From: Streptomyces sp. NBC_01276
Lineage (GTDB): Bacteria > Actinomycetota > Actinomycetes > Streptomycetales > Streptomycetaceae
Direction of reading: 5' to 3'
DNA: 64,000 nt
NCBI RefSeq assembly: GCF_041435355.1
Contig: NZ_CP108442.1
Coordinates: 3,224,001-3,288,000 of the forward strand
Shown here piece by piece: positions 9,876 through 16,435 of the stretch. The notes beneath the pieces are model-generated. The model searched no databases, was not told the DNA's origin, and was given only the letters and a program-made list of their open reading frames with translations. The position numbers were made by a program, and so were the translations under genes. Each line of letters begins with the position of its first letter. Position 1 is the stretch's first letter.

Positions 9876-10940
9876 ATGGATCTCGTCCGTACCACCCCGC
9901 CGCGGCCGCTCGACGTCACCGCCGTCTTCCCCCGACTGGCCCCGCTGGCCCGCACGGCGACCCGGTTGCACCCCCGCCCCGGAGCCCCTTCGGTGCACGA
10001 CAGTTCGGTCGGCGGGCCCCTGCTGTGGCCCGCCGACGAGCCGTGGCCGCACTGCGACGCCCCGCACGAGGGTGAGGAGCTCGCCCTGGCCGAACTGCGC
10101 CTGAAGCAGCGCATCCGGGCGAGCGAGGCGATGCACCCGGACGGTGATGCCCCCGTCCCGGAGTACACGCCCGAGGAGCGAGCGTTCCTGGACCGGCTCA
10201 ACTCCGACGAGACCTGGCACGACAGCTCGTGGCTGGAGGGCCCGGTCGCCCTGCTGCCCCTGGCCCAGCTCTACGTGCGTGACGTCCCCGTGCTGCGCCC
10301 GCCCACCCGGGGCGGGGCGGACCTGCTCCAGGTGCTGTGGTGCCCCTTCGACCACCCTCCGGAGCACTACATGCCCAGGACCGTGCTGGTCTGGCGGTCC
10401 GCGGCCGATGTCACCGAGATGCTCACCTCACCCCCGGAACCGCCCCTGGTGGTCGAGGAATACCTGCCGGAGCCGTGCGTGCTCGCGCCGGAGCAGGTCA
10501 CCGAGTACCCCAGTCGCGCGGAGTTGAGCAAGGAACTGCGGGAGCAGATCGGGGACTGGAGCCTGTGGCAGGCAGCTGACGCCCATGTGGACAGCTCCTA
10601 CGCCCCCTACCCGGACGAGTTCTACGGGAGCCACCTGTCCATCGCCCCCGGCTGGAAGGCCGGCGGCTGGCCCATGTGGGGCTACACCGACCCCGCTCCC
10701 CGGTCCTGCCCCGCGTGCGGCACCGCGATGGACCCGCTGCTGACCATCGCCACCTTCGAATGGGACAGCAGCAACGGCAGCTGGATCCCGTACGAAGACC
10801 AGGCCGCCGCGTCCTCGACCGACCCCCGCTACCGCGACCTGACGCAACCGACCCGGATCCAGATCGGCAGCGGCTACAAACAGCAGCTCTACTTCTGCCC
10901 GGCGGCTCCGGAGCATCCCCACATCGAGTTGATGCAGTAG
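9876..10940 (+). CDS. DUF1963-like protein of unknown function
   Basis: A 354-residue soluble protein. It opens with a region reading GGPLLWPADEPWPHC at about residues 45-60 and ends with a block around SCPACGTAMDPLLTIATFEWD and QLYFCPAAPEHPHIEL. This resembles the YwqG/DUF1963 group, in which aromatic and cysteine motifs are conserved but no activity is known. CPAC and the later FCP cysteine could hold a metal (inference). ATG 9876 is chosen as the first start preceding the conserved block; upstream in-frame sequence is arginine-rich shadow. It is followed by a convergent hairpin. The 100 bases before it show no clear promoter. Confidence 0.6.
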   Translation: MDLVRTTPPRPLDVTAVFPRLAPLARTATRLHPRPGAPSVHDSSVGGPLLWPADEPWPHCDAPHEGEELALAELRLKQRIRASEAMHPDGDAPVPEYTPEERAFLDRLNSDETWHDSSWLEGPVALLPLAQLYVRDVPVLRPPTRGGADLLQVLWCPFDHPPEHYMPRTVLVWRSAADVTEMLTSPPEPPLVVEEYLPEPCVLAPEQVTEYPSRAELSKELREQIGDWSLWQAADAHVDSSYAPYPDEFYGSHLSIAPGWKAGGWPMWGYTDPAPRSCPACGTAMDPLLTIATFEWDSSNGSWIPYEDQAAASSTDPRYRDLTQPTRIQIGSGYKQQLYFCPAAPEHPHIELMQ

Positions 10941-10960
10941 CCGGCCTGAGGGCGGCCGAA

Positions 10961-10990
10961 CGGGCCCCCGGGCTGCCCGCCCGGGGCCCG
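10961..10990. terminator. Bidirectional terminator hairpin
   Basis: CGGGCCCCCGGGC (10961-10973) pairs with GCCCGGGGCCCG (10979-10990) apart from one bulged base. The hairpin lies in the 59-base gap between a plus-strand gene end (10940) and a minus-strand gene end (11000). Confidence 0.65.
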
Positions 10991-10999
10991 CCGGGCCGC

Positions 11000-11194
11000 T
11001 CAGACGGCCTTGAGACCGTCGACGAAGGCGGAGAACACGTCGGCGGTGAAGCCGAGTTCGGGGCCGTCGGTGCGCTTGGAGTCCCGGACGGGGACCACAC
11101 CGCGCGACGGGACGAGGTTGGCGGCGACCTCGACGCAGGCGCCGCCGTTGTTGCTGTAGGAGGACGTGAACCAGCGGGGGGATTCGATCGTCAC
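11000..11194 (-). CDS. DUF397 small regulatory protein, copy A
   Basis: A 64-residue DUF397 protein with the family core WFTSSYSNNGGACVEVA, then GVVPVRDSK and a C-terminal FSAFVDGLK helix. DUF397 proteins in Streptomyces pair with WhiJ/Scr1-type helix-turn-helix regulators and are thought to antagonise them. It lies downstream of a second copy (11214-11408) that is identical at 54 of 64 residues by my count. The ATG start is followed by the same S-P-R-W-F opening as copy B, which fixes the frame. Confidence 0.85.
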   Translation of the reverse strand: MTIESPRWFTSSYSNNGGACVEVAANLVPSRGVVPVRDSKRTDGPELGFTADVFSAFVDGLKAV

Positions 11195-11213
11195 GAGGTA
11201 CCCCTTCTCGACG

Positions 11214-11408
11214 TCAGACGACCTTCAGACCGTCCACGAAAGCGGAGAACGCGGCAGCGGTAAAGCCGAGTTCCGGACCATCGGCGCGCTTGGAGTCCCG
11301 GACGGGGACCACACCGCGCGAGGCGACGAGGTTGGTGGCGACCTCGACGCACTGGCCACCGTTCTCGCTGTAGGAGGACTTGAACCAGCGGGGGGATTCG
11401 GTCGTCAC
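11214..11408 (-). CDS. DUF397 small regulatory protein, copy B
   Basis: A 64-residue paralogue of the neighbouring gene with the core WFKSSYSENGGQCVEVA and RGVVPVRDSKRADGPELGF. Its GTG start at 11408 overlaps the stop of the upstream regulator gene by four bases (GTGA), so translation is probably coupled. Substitutions relative to copy A concentrate near the N-terminus (Thr10 to Lys, Asn15 to Glu, Ala19 to Gln) and at residues 52-53, surfaces that could change partner choice. The pair looks like a recent tandem duplication. Confidence 0.87.
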   Translation of the reverse strand: MTTESPRWFKSSYSENGGQCVEVATNLVASRGVVPVRDSKRADGPELGFTAAAFSAFVDGLKVV

Positions 11409-12241
11409 GACGTGCCCTTTCGTAGCTGATCGATCATGGCCACAGAAGCCGCCTGCGAGTGCGCTCCGGCCTGCAGTTGATGGTAGGCCGTCAGCATCGG
11501 CACCACGGAGTTGTTGTCCCGTTCCAGATGTCCCCGTTGGGCGGATTCGGAGTAGGACATGATCGAGCGGTCGGGCAGCGTCAGCACCGTGACGGGCAAG
11601 CTGAGCGGGCGACGCTCTCCCATGTCGAACGGAGCGACCTGGAGGACTGTGTTCGGCAATTCGGCGAATTCGAGCAGTCGCGTGAACTGCTCCTCCATGA
11701 GTGCGCGTCCGCCAATGGGGCGACGCAAACAGCTCTCGTCCAACACCACGAACACCAGCGGCGGAGGAGTGCGGAGCAGTGCCGCCTGCCGCTCCGAGAC
11801 GACCGCGATTCGCTCCCTCGCGTGATCCGCAGTGATGGTCCCTCTCTTGACGGTGCTCTCGGTGACCACCGTCGCGTACTCCGGCGTCTGGAGCAGTCCC
11901 GGTATGACGCCGACCTCGTACAGCCGGATCTCCACCGCCCGGCTCTCGTAGCCGAGGAACTCCGGGAAGCCCTCCAGCAGGACGCCGTGCCGGATCTCCC
12001 GCCACTGGCGTTCGAACGTGTTCTCGGTCCCCGCGGTGCCGAAGACCGCGTCCGCACTGCGCGCGAAACGCAGAGTAGAAATCTTGCGCCCGGTTTCCAC
12101 CGCCGAGACGTGCGTGCTGGAGTAGCCCAGCCGCTTCCCGAGCTCCTCCTGCTTCCAGCCGCGCTCTTCCCGCGAGCTGCGCAGACGTGCCCCGAAGGCG
12201 GCTTCGGGGCCCGCTTCGGGGTTCAACTCCTTGCGATTCAC
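11405..12241 (-). CDS. WhiJ/Scr1-type XRE helix-turn-helix regulator (DUF5753)
   Basis: A 278-residue regulator. Residues about 14-70 are an XRE helix-turn-helix (FGARLRSSREERGWKQEEL, then GYSSTHVSAVETGRK). Residues about 95-270 are the DUF5753 sensor-like domain, marked by GVIPGLLQTPEYA, RQAALLR, LDESCLRRP and LPNTVLQVAPF. Proteins of this build include WhiJ of Streptomyces coelicolor, a developmental repressor that works with a small DUF397 partner. GTG 12241 is chosen as the start preceding NRKELNPEAG. The two DUF397 genes follow in the same transcript. A divergent small-gene operon begins 107 bases away, so one control region probably serves both. Confidence 0.88.
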   Translation of the reverse strand: MNRKELNPEAGPEAAFGARLRSSREERGWKQEELGKRLGYSSTHVSAVETGRKISTLRFARSADAVFGTAGTENTFERQWREIRHGVLLEGFPEFLGYESRAVEIRLYEVGVIPGLLQTPEYATVVTESTVKRGTITADHARERIAVVSERQAALLRTPPPLVFVVLDESCLRRPIGGRALMEEQFTRLLEFAELPNTVLQVAPFDMGERRPLSLPVTVLTLPDRSIMSYSESAQRGHLERDNNSVVPMLTAYHQLQAGAHSQAASVAMIDQLRKGTS

Positions 12242-12347
12242 AGGCTCGTGACCGATCTTCCGTTCCGCACTGGCAAGTTGAAGTGTCCCCACCGCCCGGC
12301 CACTCTGAACCCGCTTGGTAGTGGCATCGCTACGGAGAGGAACCGCC

Positions 12348-12587
12348 GTGTGTGGAACGCCCCTTCCCCCGCCCCCCGTTCCCGGAACCCTCGTCGTGGA
12401 CACCGGCCGCGACGACCGTCTCGGGGAGTTCCGGGGCCTCGCCGGACCGTACTGGGCGCTGCGGCCCGTGCGCGGGGGCCCCGAGTGGGAGGCGGAGCCG
12501 CGCGAGGTGCGGCTCGCCGACCCCATGGAGCGGCTCCGGGCCGAGATCGCGCGGCGCAACGCCCTCAGCGTGGAAGGCCGGCCGTGA
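12348..12587 (+). CDS. Small conserved protein divergent from the WhiJ-like regulator
   Basis: A 79-residue protein with GTG start and GGAGAGG seven bases upstream. After a proline run it reads VVDTGRDDRLGEFRGLAGPYWALRP, then PEWEAEPREVR, and ends in a charged helix (MERLRAEIARRNALS). Small proteins of this form recur beside HTH/DUF397 clusters in Streptomyces; no function is known to me. Its stop overlaps the next start as GTGA. Confidence 0.7.
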   Translation: MCGTPLPPPPVPGTLVVDTGRDDRLGEFRGLAGPYWALRPVRGGPEWEAEPREVRLADPMERLRAEIARRNALSVEGRP

Positions 12588-12679
12588 CGCCCCGCCTGGA
12601 GGCCGTGGCCGTGACCCTCGGGGCCGTCGCCTGGGTCGGCTGCGTGGCCTGGATCGTCGCCCGGGGGTGGGCGTCGTGA
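12584..12679 (+). CDS. Tiny single-pass membrane peptide
   Basis: A 31-residue ORF, GTG 12584 to TGA 12679, that overlaps both neighbours by four bases (GTGA at each end). It encodes one hydrophobic helix, with segments AVAVTLGAVAWVGC and VAWIVARGW. The double coupling is the main evidence that it is translated. Function unknown; a membrane anchor or regulator peptide is speculation. Confidence 0.5.
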   Translation: MTPRLEAVAVTLGAVAWVGCVAWIVARGWAS

Positions 12680-13080
12680 GCGGCCCCTGCCGTACACCCG
12701 GCCTCCTGTCGGCCGACCACCTCGACGCCCTCGCGGAGCTCCTCGCCGGAAACGCCCGCGCCCTGCGGGCCGCGCTCGGGGAGGGCCCCGAGCTGCGCTG
12801 CGCGCTCGAACGCCACTCCGGCCCCCATATGGACCTGGTCCACGACACCGGCTCCGGCACCGCCCTGTGGGCCCAGTGGCCCGGGCCGGGCGGCGGCGAC
12901 GACGGGTGGCTGGAAACAGTCGCCCTCCTGCCCGACTGCCCCGCCACCGCCCCCGGCCGCGCCCCCGGCCGCGCCACCGGCTGCTGGGCCTACCTGGCCC
13001 ACCCCGGCGCGCACACCTGGGAGCTCACCCCGCCCTGGGCCGTCGGACGGAGTCCGGCGCAGCGGCGCGTTCAGGAATAG
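12676..13080 (+). CDS. Hypothetical soluble protein, third gene of the small operon
   Basis: A 134-residue protein starting at GTG 12676 inside the stop of the previous gene. The N-terminal 45 residues predict a helix (DHLDALAELLAGNARALRAAL). The middle reads MDLVHDTGSGTALWAQWPGP, and the end HPGAHTWELTPPW. No domain is recognised. The 3' end overlaps the convergent HAD gene by ten bases. Coupling to two upstream genes and sensible codon use support it as real; the last twelve codons could be misassigned if a shorter form exists. Confidence 0.55.
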   Translation: MSGPCRTPGLLSADHLDALAELLAGNARALRAALGEGPELRCALERHSGPHMDLVHDTGSGTALWAQWPGPGGGDDGWLETVALLPDCPATAPGRAPGRATGCWAYLAHPGAHTWELTPPWAVGRSPAQRRVQE

Positions 13081-13877
13081 AGCCGTTCCAGGACCACCGC
13101 GATGCCGTGCTCCTCGTTCGAGAGGGTCACCTCGTCCGCGACGGCCAGCAGCTCGCGGTGCGCGTTGGCCATCGCCACCCCGTGCGCCGCCCAGGCGAAC
13201 ATCGGGACGTCGTTCGGCATGTCGCCGAAGGCGATCGTCGACGACGCCGGCAGGTCCAGGACCTCGGCCGCCCGCGCGAGCCCCACCGCCTTGTCGACTC
13301 CGGGCGGCTGGAGCTCCACCGTGTGCTCCCCCGCCATCGTGACGTTCACCAGGTCCCCGACCACCGCGCGCGCCGCCCGGGTCAGCTCGTCGTCGTCCAG
13401 GTGCGGGTGCTGGAGCAGCACCTTGTTGATCGGCGCCGACCAGAGGTCGTCCCGCTTCCCGACCCGGACCATGGGCAGGTGCGGGTGCCACATCCGGTAG
13501 CCCGGCCCCATCAGGGTCTCCCCGTCGAGCCCCTCCTGGTTGACCGCCGCGTAGACCTCGCCGATCTCGGCCTCGATCTTGCCGAGGGCCACCTCCGCCA
13601 GCCCCCGGTCCATGGAGACGGAGTGCAGCAGGCGGCCGCGCGCCGTGTCGTACACCTGCGCGCCCTGCCCGCACACCGCGAGCCCCGTATACCCAAGATC
13701 CTCCAGGATCTTCCGGACCTGCGGGACGGGGCGTCCGGTGACCACGATGTGCTGGGCTCCGGCCGCGCGCGCCGTGGCGAGAGCCTTGTGCGAGCGGGCG
13801 GAGACGGTGTCCGCGGTGCACAGCAGAGTCCCGTCCAGGTCAGTGGCGATCAAGGCATACGGAAGGGCGGAAGTCAC
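13071..13877 (-). CDS. HAD-IIB (Cof-type) phosphatase
   Basis: A 268-residue Cof-type haloacid-dehalogenase hydrolase. Motif I is ATDLDGTLL with nucleophile Asp13 and acid-base Asp15. Motif II is around VVTGRP, and motif IV is GDMPNDVPMF near residue 222. An inserted C2-type cap (about residues 85-190) places it in subgroup IIB, whose members dephosphorylate sugar phosphates or flavin/PLP precursors. GTG 13877 gives the expected few residues before motif I; the longer ORF upstream is not needed. It is divergent from the fumarylacetoacetase gene. Confidence 0.87.
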   Translation of the reverse strand: MTSALPYALIATDLDGTLLCTADTVSARSHKALATARAAGAQHIVVTGRPVPQVRKILEDLGYTGLAVCGQGAQVYDTARGRLLHSVSMDRGLAEVALGKIEAEIGEVYAAVNQEGLDGETLMGPGYRMWHPHLPMVRVGKRDDLWSAPINKVLLQHPHLDDDELTRAARAVVGDLVNVTMAGEHTVELQPPGVDKAVGLARAAEVLDLPASSTIAFGDMPNDVPMFAWAAHGVAMANAHRELLAVADEVTLSNEEHGIAVVLERLYS

Positions 13878-13952
13878 GGCGCCAAGGATACGGACCCCAT
13901 TGGACAAGTCCTACAAATAGCGCCCGAATCCGGCCTCCCACAGACCCCACCA

Positions 13953-13967
13953 GACACGTAACGTGTC
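13953..13967. promoter_or_regulatory. Perfect 7-bp inverted repeat upstream of fumarylacetoacetase
   Basis: GACACGT and ACGTGTC flank a single central A, 51 bases before the fumarylacetoacetase start and 75 bases from the divergent HAD start. Position and symmetry suggest an operator for a dimeric regulator. No regulator gene adjacent to it is obvious. Confidence 0.45.
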
Positions 13968-14018
13968 AGCCAGCCCCCGGGACACCCCCGGACCGCATGG
14001 AAAGCGAGGCAGTACCCC

Positions 14019-15248
14019 ATGCCCCAGCAGAGCCCCCTCGACGTTCCCGAGGGCGACCCGTTCGGGCCGCACAACCTCCCCTACGGCGTGTTCAGCACCG
14101 CGCAGGAGCCGGAGCGCCGCCGCGTCGGCGTGCGGATCGGCGGGCACGTGCTCGACGCCGGGGCCGTCGCCCTCGCGCTCGGATCCCCGTACGCCGGGCT
14201 CCTCGCCCAGGGCTCGCTGAACCCCCTGCTGGCCGCCGGCCGCACCGCCTGGCGGGACGTGCGCCGCGCGCTGACCGCCTGGGTGACCGACCCGGGCCAC
14301 CGCGGGACCGTCGAGCCGCACCTGCTGCCGCTCGACGCCGTCACCCTGCACCTGCCGTACGAGGTCGCGGACTACGTCGACTTCTACGCGAGCGAGCACC
14401 ACGCCACCAACGTCGGGAAGATCTTCCGCCCGGACGGGGACGCGCTGACCCCGAACTGGAAGCACCTGCCGATCGGTTACCACGGCCGGTCGGGAACGAT
14501 CGTGGTGTCGGGCACGGACGTCGTGCGGCCCTCCGGGCAGCGCAAGGCCCCCACCGACGCGGCGCCCGTCTTCGGGCCCTCCGTCAAGCTCGACATCGAG
14601 GCCGAGGTCGGCTTCGTCGTCGGCACCCCGTCCGAGCTGGGCCGCCCCGTCGCGCTCGGCGACTTCGAGGACCACGTCTTCGGCCTCTTCCTCCTCAACG
14701 ACTGGTCCGCACGCGACGTCCAGGCCTGGGAGTACGTGCCGCTCGGCCCCTTCCTCGGCAAGTCCTTCGCCACCTCCGTCTCCGCCTGGGTGACCCCCCT
14801 GGAGGCCCTGGACGCGGCCCGCGTGGCCCCGCCCGCCCGGGACTTCCCGCTCCTGCCCTACCTCGACGACTCCGCGGCCGACCGCCCCGGCGGCTTCGAC
14901 CTGCGCATCACCGTCTCCATCAACGGGCAGGAGGTGGCGCGCCCGCCGTTCGCCTCGATGTACTGGACCGCCGCCCAGCAGCTGGCCCACATGACCGTCA
15001 ACGGCGCCTCGCTGCGCACGGGCGACGTGTACGGCTCCGGCACCGTCAGCGGCCCCGAGGTCGACCAGCGCGGCTCCCTCCTGGAGCTCACCTGGAACGG
15101 CCGCGACGCCATCGAGCTGGCCGACGGCAAGCGCACCTTCCTGGAGGACGGCGACACCGTCACCCTCACCGCCTGGGCCCCCGGCGCCGACGGCACCCGC
15201 GTCGGCCTCGGCGAGGTCACCGGCCGGATCGTGGGCTCCGCCCGCTAG
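14019..15248 (+). CDS. fahA: Fumarylacetoacetase
   Basis: A 409-residue cytoplasmic enzyme of the last step of tyrosine and phenylalanine breakdown: fumarylacetoacetate plus water gives fumarate and acetoacetate. The N-terminal SH3-like domain (1-120) starts with PFGPHNLPYGVFS. The catalytic domain holds YVDFYASEHHATNVGK with the metal-binding Asp, His155 in LPIGYHGRSG, KLDIEAEVGFVVG with acidic metal ligands, and LLNDWSARDVQAWEYVPLGP. Length matches the family (about 410-420). No other homogentisate-pathway gene is adjacent. A palindrome lies upstream and a terminator directly after. Confidence 0.93.
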   Translation: MPQQSPLDVPEGDPFGPHNLPYGVFSTAQEPERRRVGVRIGGHVLDAGAVALALGSPYAGLLAQGSLNPLLAAGRTAWRDVRRALTAWVTDPGHRGTVEPHLLPLDAVTLHLPYEVADYVDFYASEHHATNVGKIFRPDGDALTPNWKHLPIGYHGRSGTIVVSGTDVVRPSGQRKAPTDAAPVFGPSVKLDIEAEVGFVVGTPSELGRPVALGDFEDHVFGLFLLNDWSARDVQAWEYVPLGPFLGKSFATSVSAWVTPLEALDAARVAPPARDFPLLPYLDDSAADRPGGFDLRITVSINGQEVARPPFASMYWTAAQQLAHMTVNGASLRTGDVYGSGTVSGPEVDQRGSLLELTWNGRDAIELADGKRTFLEDGDTVTLTAWAPGADGTRVGLGEVTGRIVGSAR

Positions 15249-15254
15249 ACCCCT

Positions 15255-15290
15255 CCGGCGGGGTGGCGGATCTTCCCGCCGCCCCGCCGG
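15255..15290 (+). terminator. Terminator after fumarylacetoacetase
   Basis: A 15-bp stem (15255-15269 with 15276-15290) with one U-G pair and loop ATCTTC starts seven bases after the stop codon. It isolates the gene from the GntR-led cluster downstream. Confidence 0.75.
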
Positions 15291-15382
15291 AACCGCAGGT
15301 CAGAGCCGGTGCGGCGCGGCCCGTTGGTGGCGCAATACTGCGGCAACACCATTGCCCCCGCACCCCCGGTACGTTCCCTGCC

Positions 15383-16153
15383 ATGCCAGCCGAACGCACC
15401 TCCGCACGCACCGTCCCGGTCGCCGCCGCGCGCCGCCGGCGGCTGCGCGCGGACCAGGCGCGCCAGCTGGCCGACCTGCTGCGCCACCAGATCCTGGCCG
15501 GCGCCTTCCCCGCCGGCGTGCTCCCCCTGGAGGACGCCCTCGCCGCCGAGTACGGCGCCGGCCGCAACACCGTCCGCCAGGCCCTGGACCTGCTGCGCGG
15601 CGAACGCCTCGTGGAGCGCCGGCCGGGCGTGGGCACCGTCGTCGTCTGCGAGAAGTACCCGCACGGGCTGGACCGGCTCCAGGGCCTCGCGGAAACCCTG
15701 CGCGAGCACGGCGAGGTCACCAACGAGGTCCGCACGGCGGGCCCCGTCCGCGCCCCCGCCCCCGTCGCCCGCCGCCTCGGCCTGCCCGAGCACGCCGACG
15801 TGCTCTACGTCGAACGGCTGCGCCTGCTGAACGGCCTGCCGCTCTCCCTCGACCTCACCTACGTCCCCCTGGACATCGGCGCCGCCCTCCTGGACTGCGA
15901 CCTGGAGCACACCGACGTGTTCCGGCTGCTGGAGGAGCTCACCGGACAGCCGCTCGGCCACGCCGAGATCACCGTCGAGGCCGTCAACGCCGACGCGCAC
16001 TCCGCCGCCGTCCTCCAGGCCCCGCGCGGGGCCGCCGTCCTGATGCTGGAACGGCTCACCCACCTCGCCGACGGACGCCCCGTGGACCTGGAGTTCATCC
16101 GCTTCCGCGGCGACCGCATCACCATGAGCGGCCTGCTGCGCCGCGCCCTGTGA
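15383..16153 (+). CDS. GntR-family (HutC/UTRA) transcriptional regulator
   Basis: A 256-residue regulator. Residues about 20-95 form a winged helix (RADQARQLADLLRHQILAG, then YGAGRNTVRQALDLLRGERL and RRPGVGTVV). Residues about 105-250 form a UTRA ligand-binding domain (VLYVERLRLLNGLPLSLDLTY split over two strands, ending EFIRFRGDRITM). UTRA domains bind small effector molecules. It lies 31 bases upstream of the ferredoxin gene and heads the cluster, so it is the probable local controller of the ferredoxin-ABC-flavoprotein genes (inference from position). The leader has GCAAT and ATTGC half-sites separated by 14 bases at 15332-15355, a weak operator candidate. Confidence 0.85.
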   Translation: MPAERTSARTVPVAAARRRRLRADQARQLADLLRHQILAGAFPAGVLPLEDALAAEYGAGRNTVRQALDLLRGERLVERRPGVGTVVVCEKYPHGLDRLQGLAETLREHGEVTNEVRTAGPVRAPAPVARRLGLPEHADVLYVERLRLLNGLPLSLDLTYVPLDIGAALLDCDLEHTDVFRLLEELTGQPLGHAEITVEAVNADAHSAAVLQAPRGAAVLMLERLTHLADGRPVDLEFIRFRGDRITMSGLLRRAL

Positions 16154-16184
16154 CACCGCCCTCCCCTTCCTCCTGGAGACAGCC

Positions 16185-16412
16185 ATGCCCGTGGTCCCCC
16201 AGCGCGGCGACGTGCCCGTGACCATCGACGAATCGCTGTGCATCAGCGGCTGCACCCTCTGCGTCGACATGTGTCCGCTCGACTCGCTCGCCATCCGCGA
16301 GGAGGACGGCACCGCGTACATGCACGTCGACGAGTGCTGGTACTGCGGACCGTGCGCCGCCCGCTGCCCCACGGGCGCGGTGACCGTCAACATGCCCTAC
16401 CTGCTCCGTTGA
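16185..16412 (+). CDS. Two-cluster [4Fe-4S] ferredoxin, AprB-like
   Basis: A 75-residue ferredoxin. The first site reads CISGCTLCVDMCP (Cys-x3-Cys-x2-Cys-x3-Cys-Pro) and the second CWYCGPCAARCP (Cys-x2-Cys-x2-Cys-x3-Cys-Pro), so two [4Fe-4S] clusters are expected. The wording around the second site, VDECWYCGPC followed by CPTGAVTV, resembles the beta subunit of adenylylsulfate (APS) reductase more than ordinary bacterial ferredoxins. An AprA-like flavoprotein is encoded four genes downstream. Together these suggest an AprBA-type redox pair, with electrons passing between the clusters and FAD. The start is supported by GGAGA eight bases upstream. Confidence 0.85.
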   Translation: MPVVPQRGDVPVTIDESLCISGCTLCVDMCPLDSLAIREEDGTAYMHVDECWYCGPCAARCPTGAVTVNMPYLLR

Positions 16413-16435
16413 TACCGGCGAAAGGCACCCCCGTC

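Noticed and set aside
13997..15382. Upstream extension of the GntR regulator through the fumarylacetoacetase gene
   Set aside because: The frame is open by GC bias only; the winged-helix protein has a natural ATG at 15383 after the terminator.
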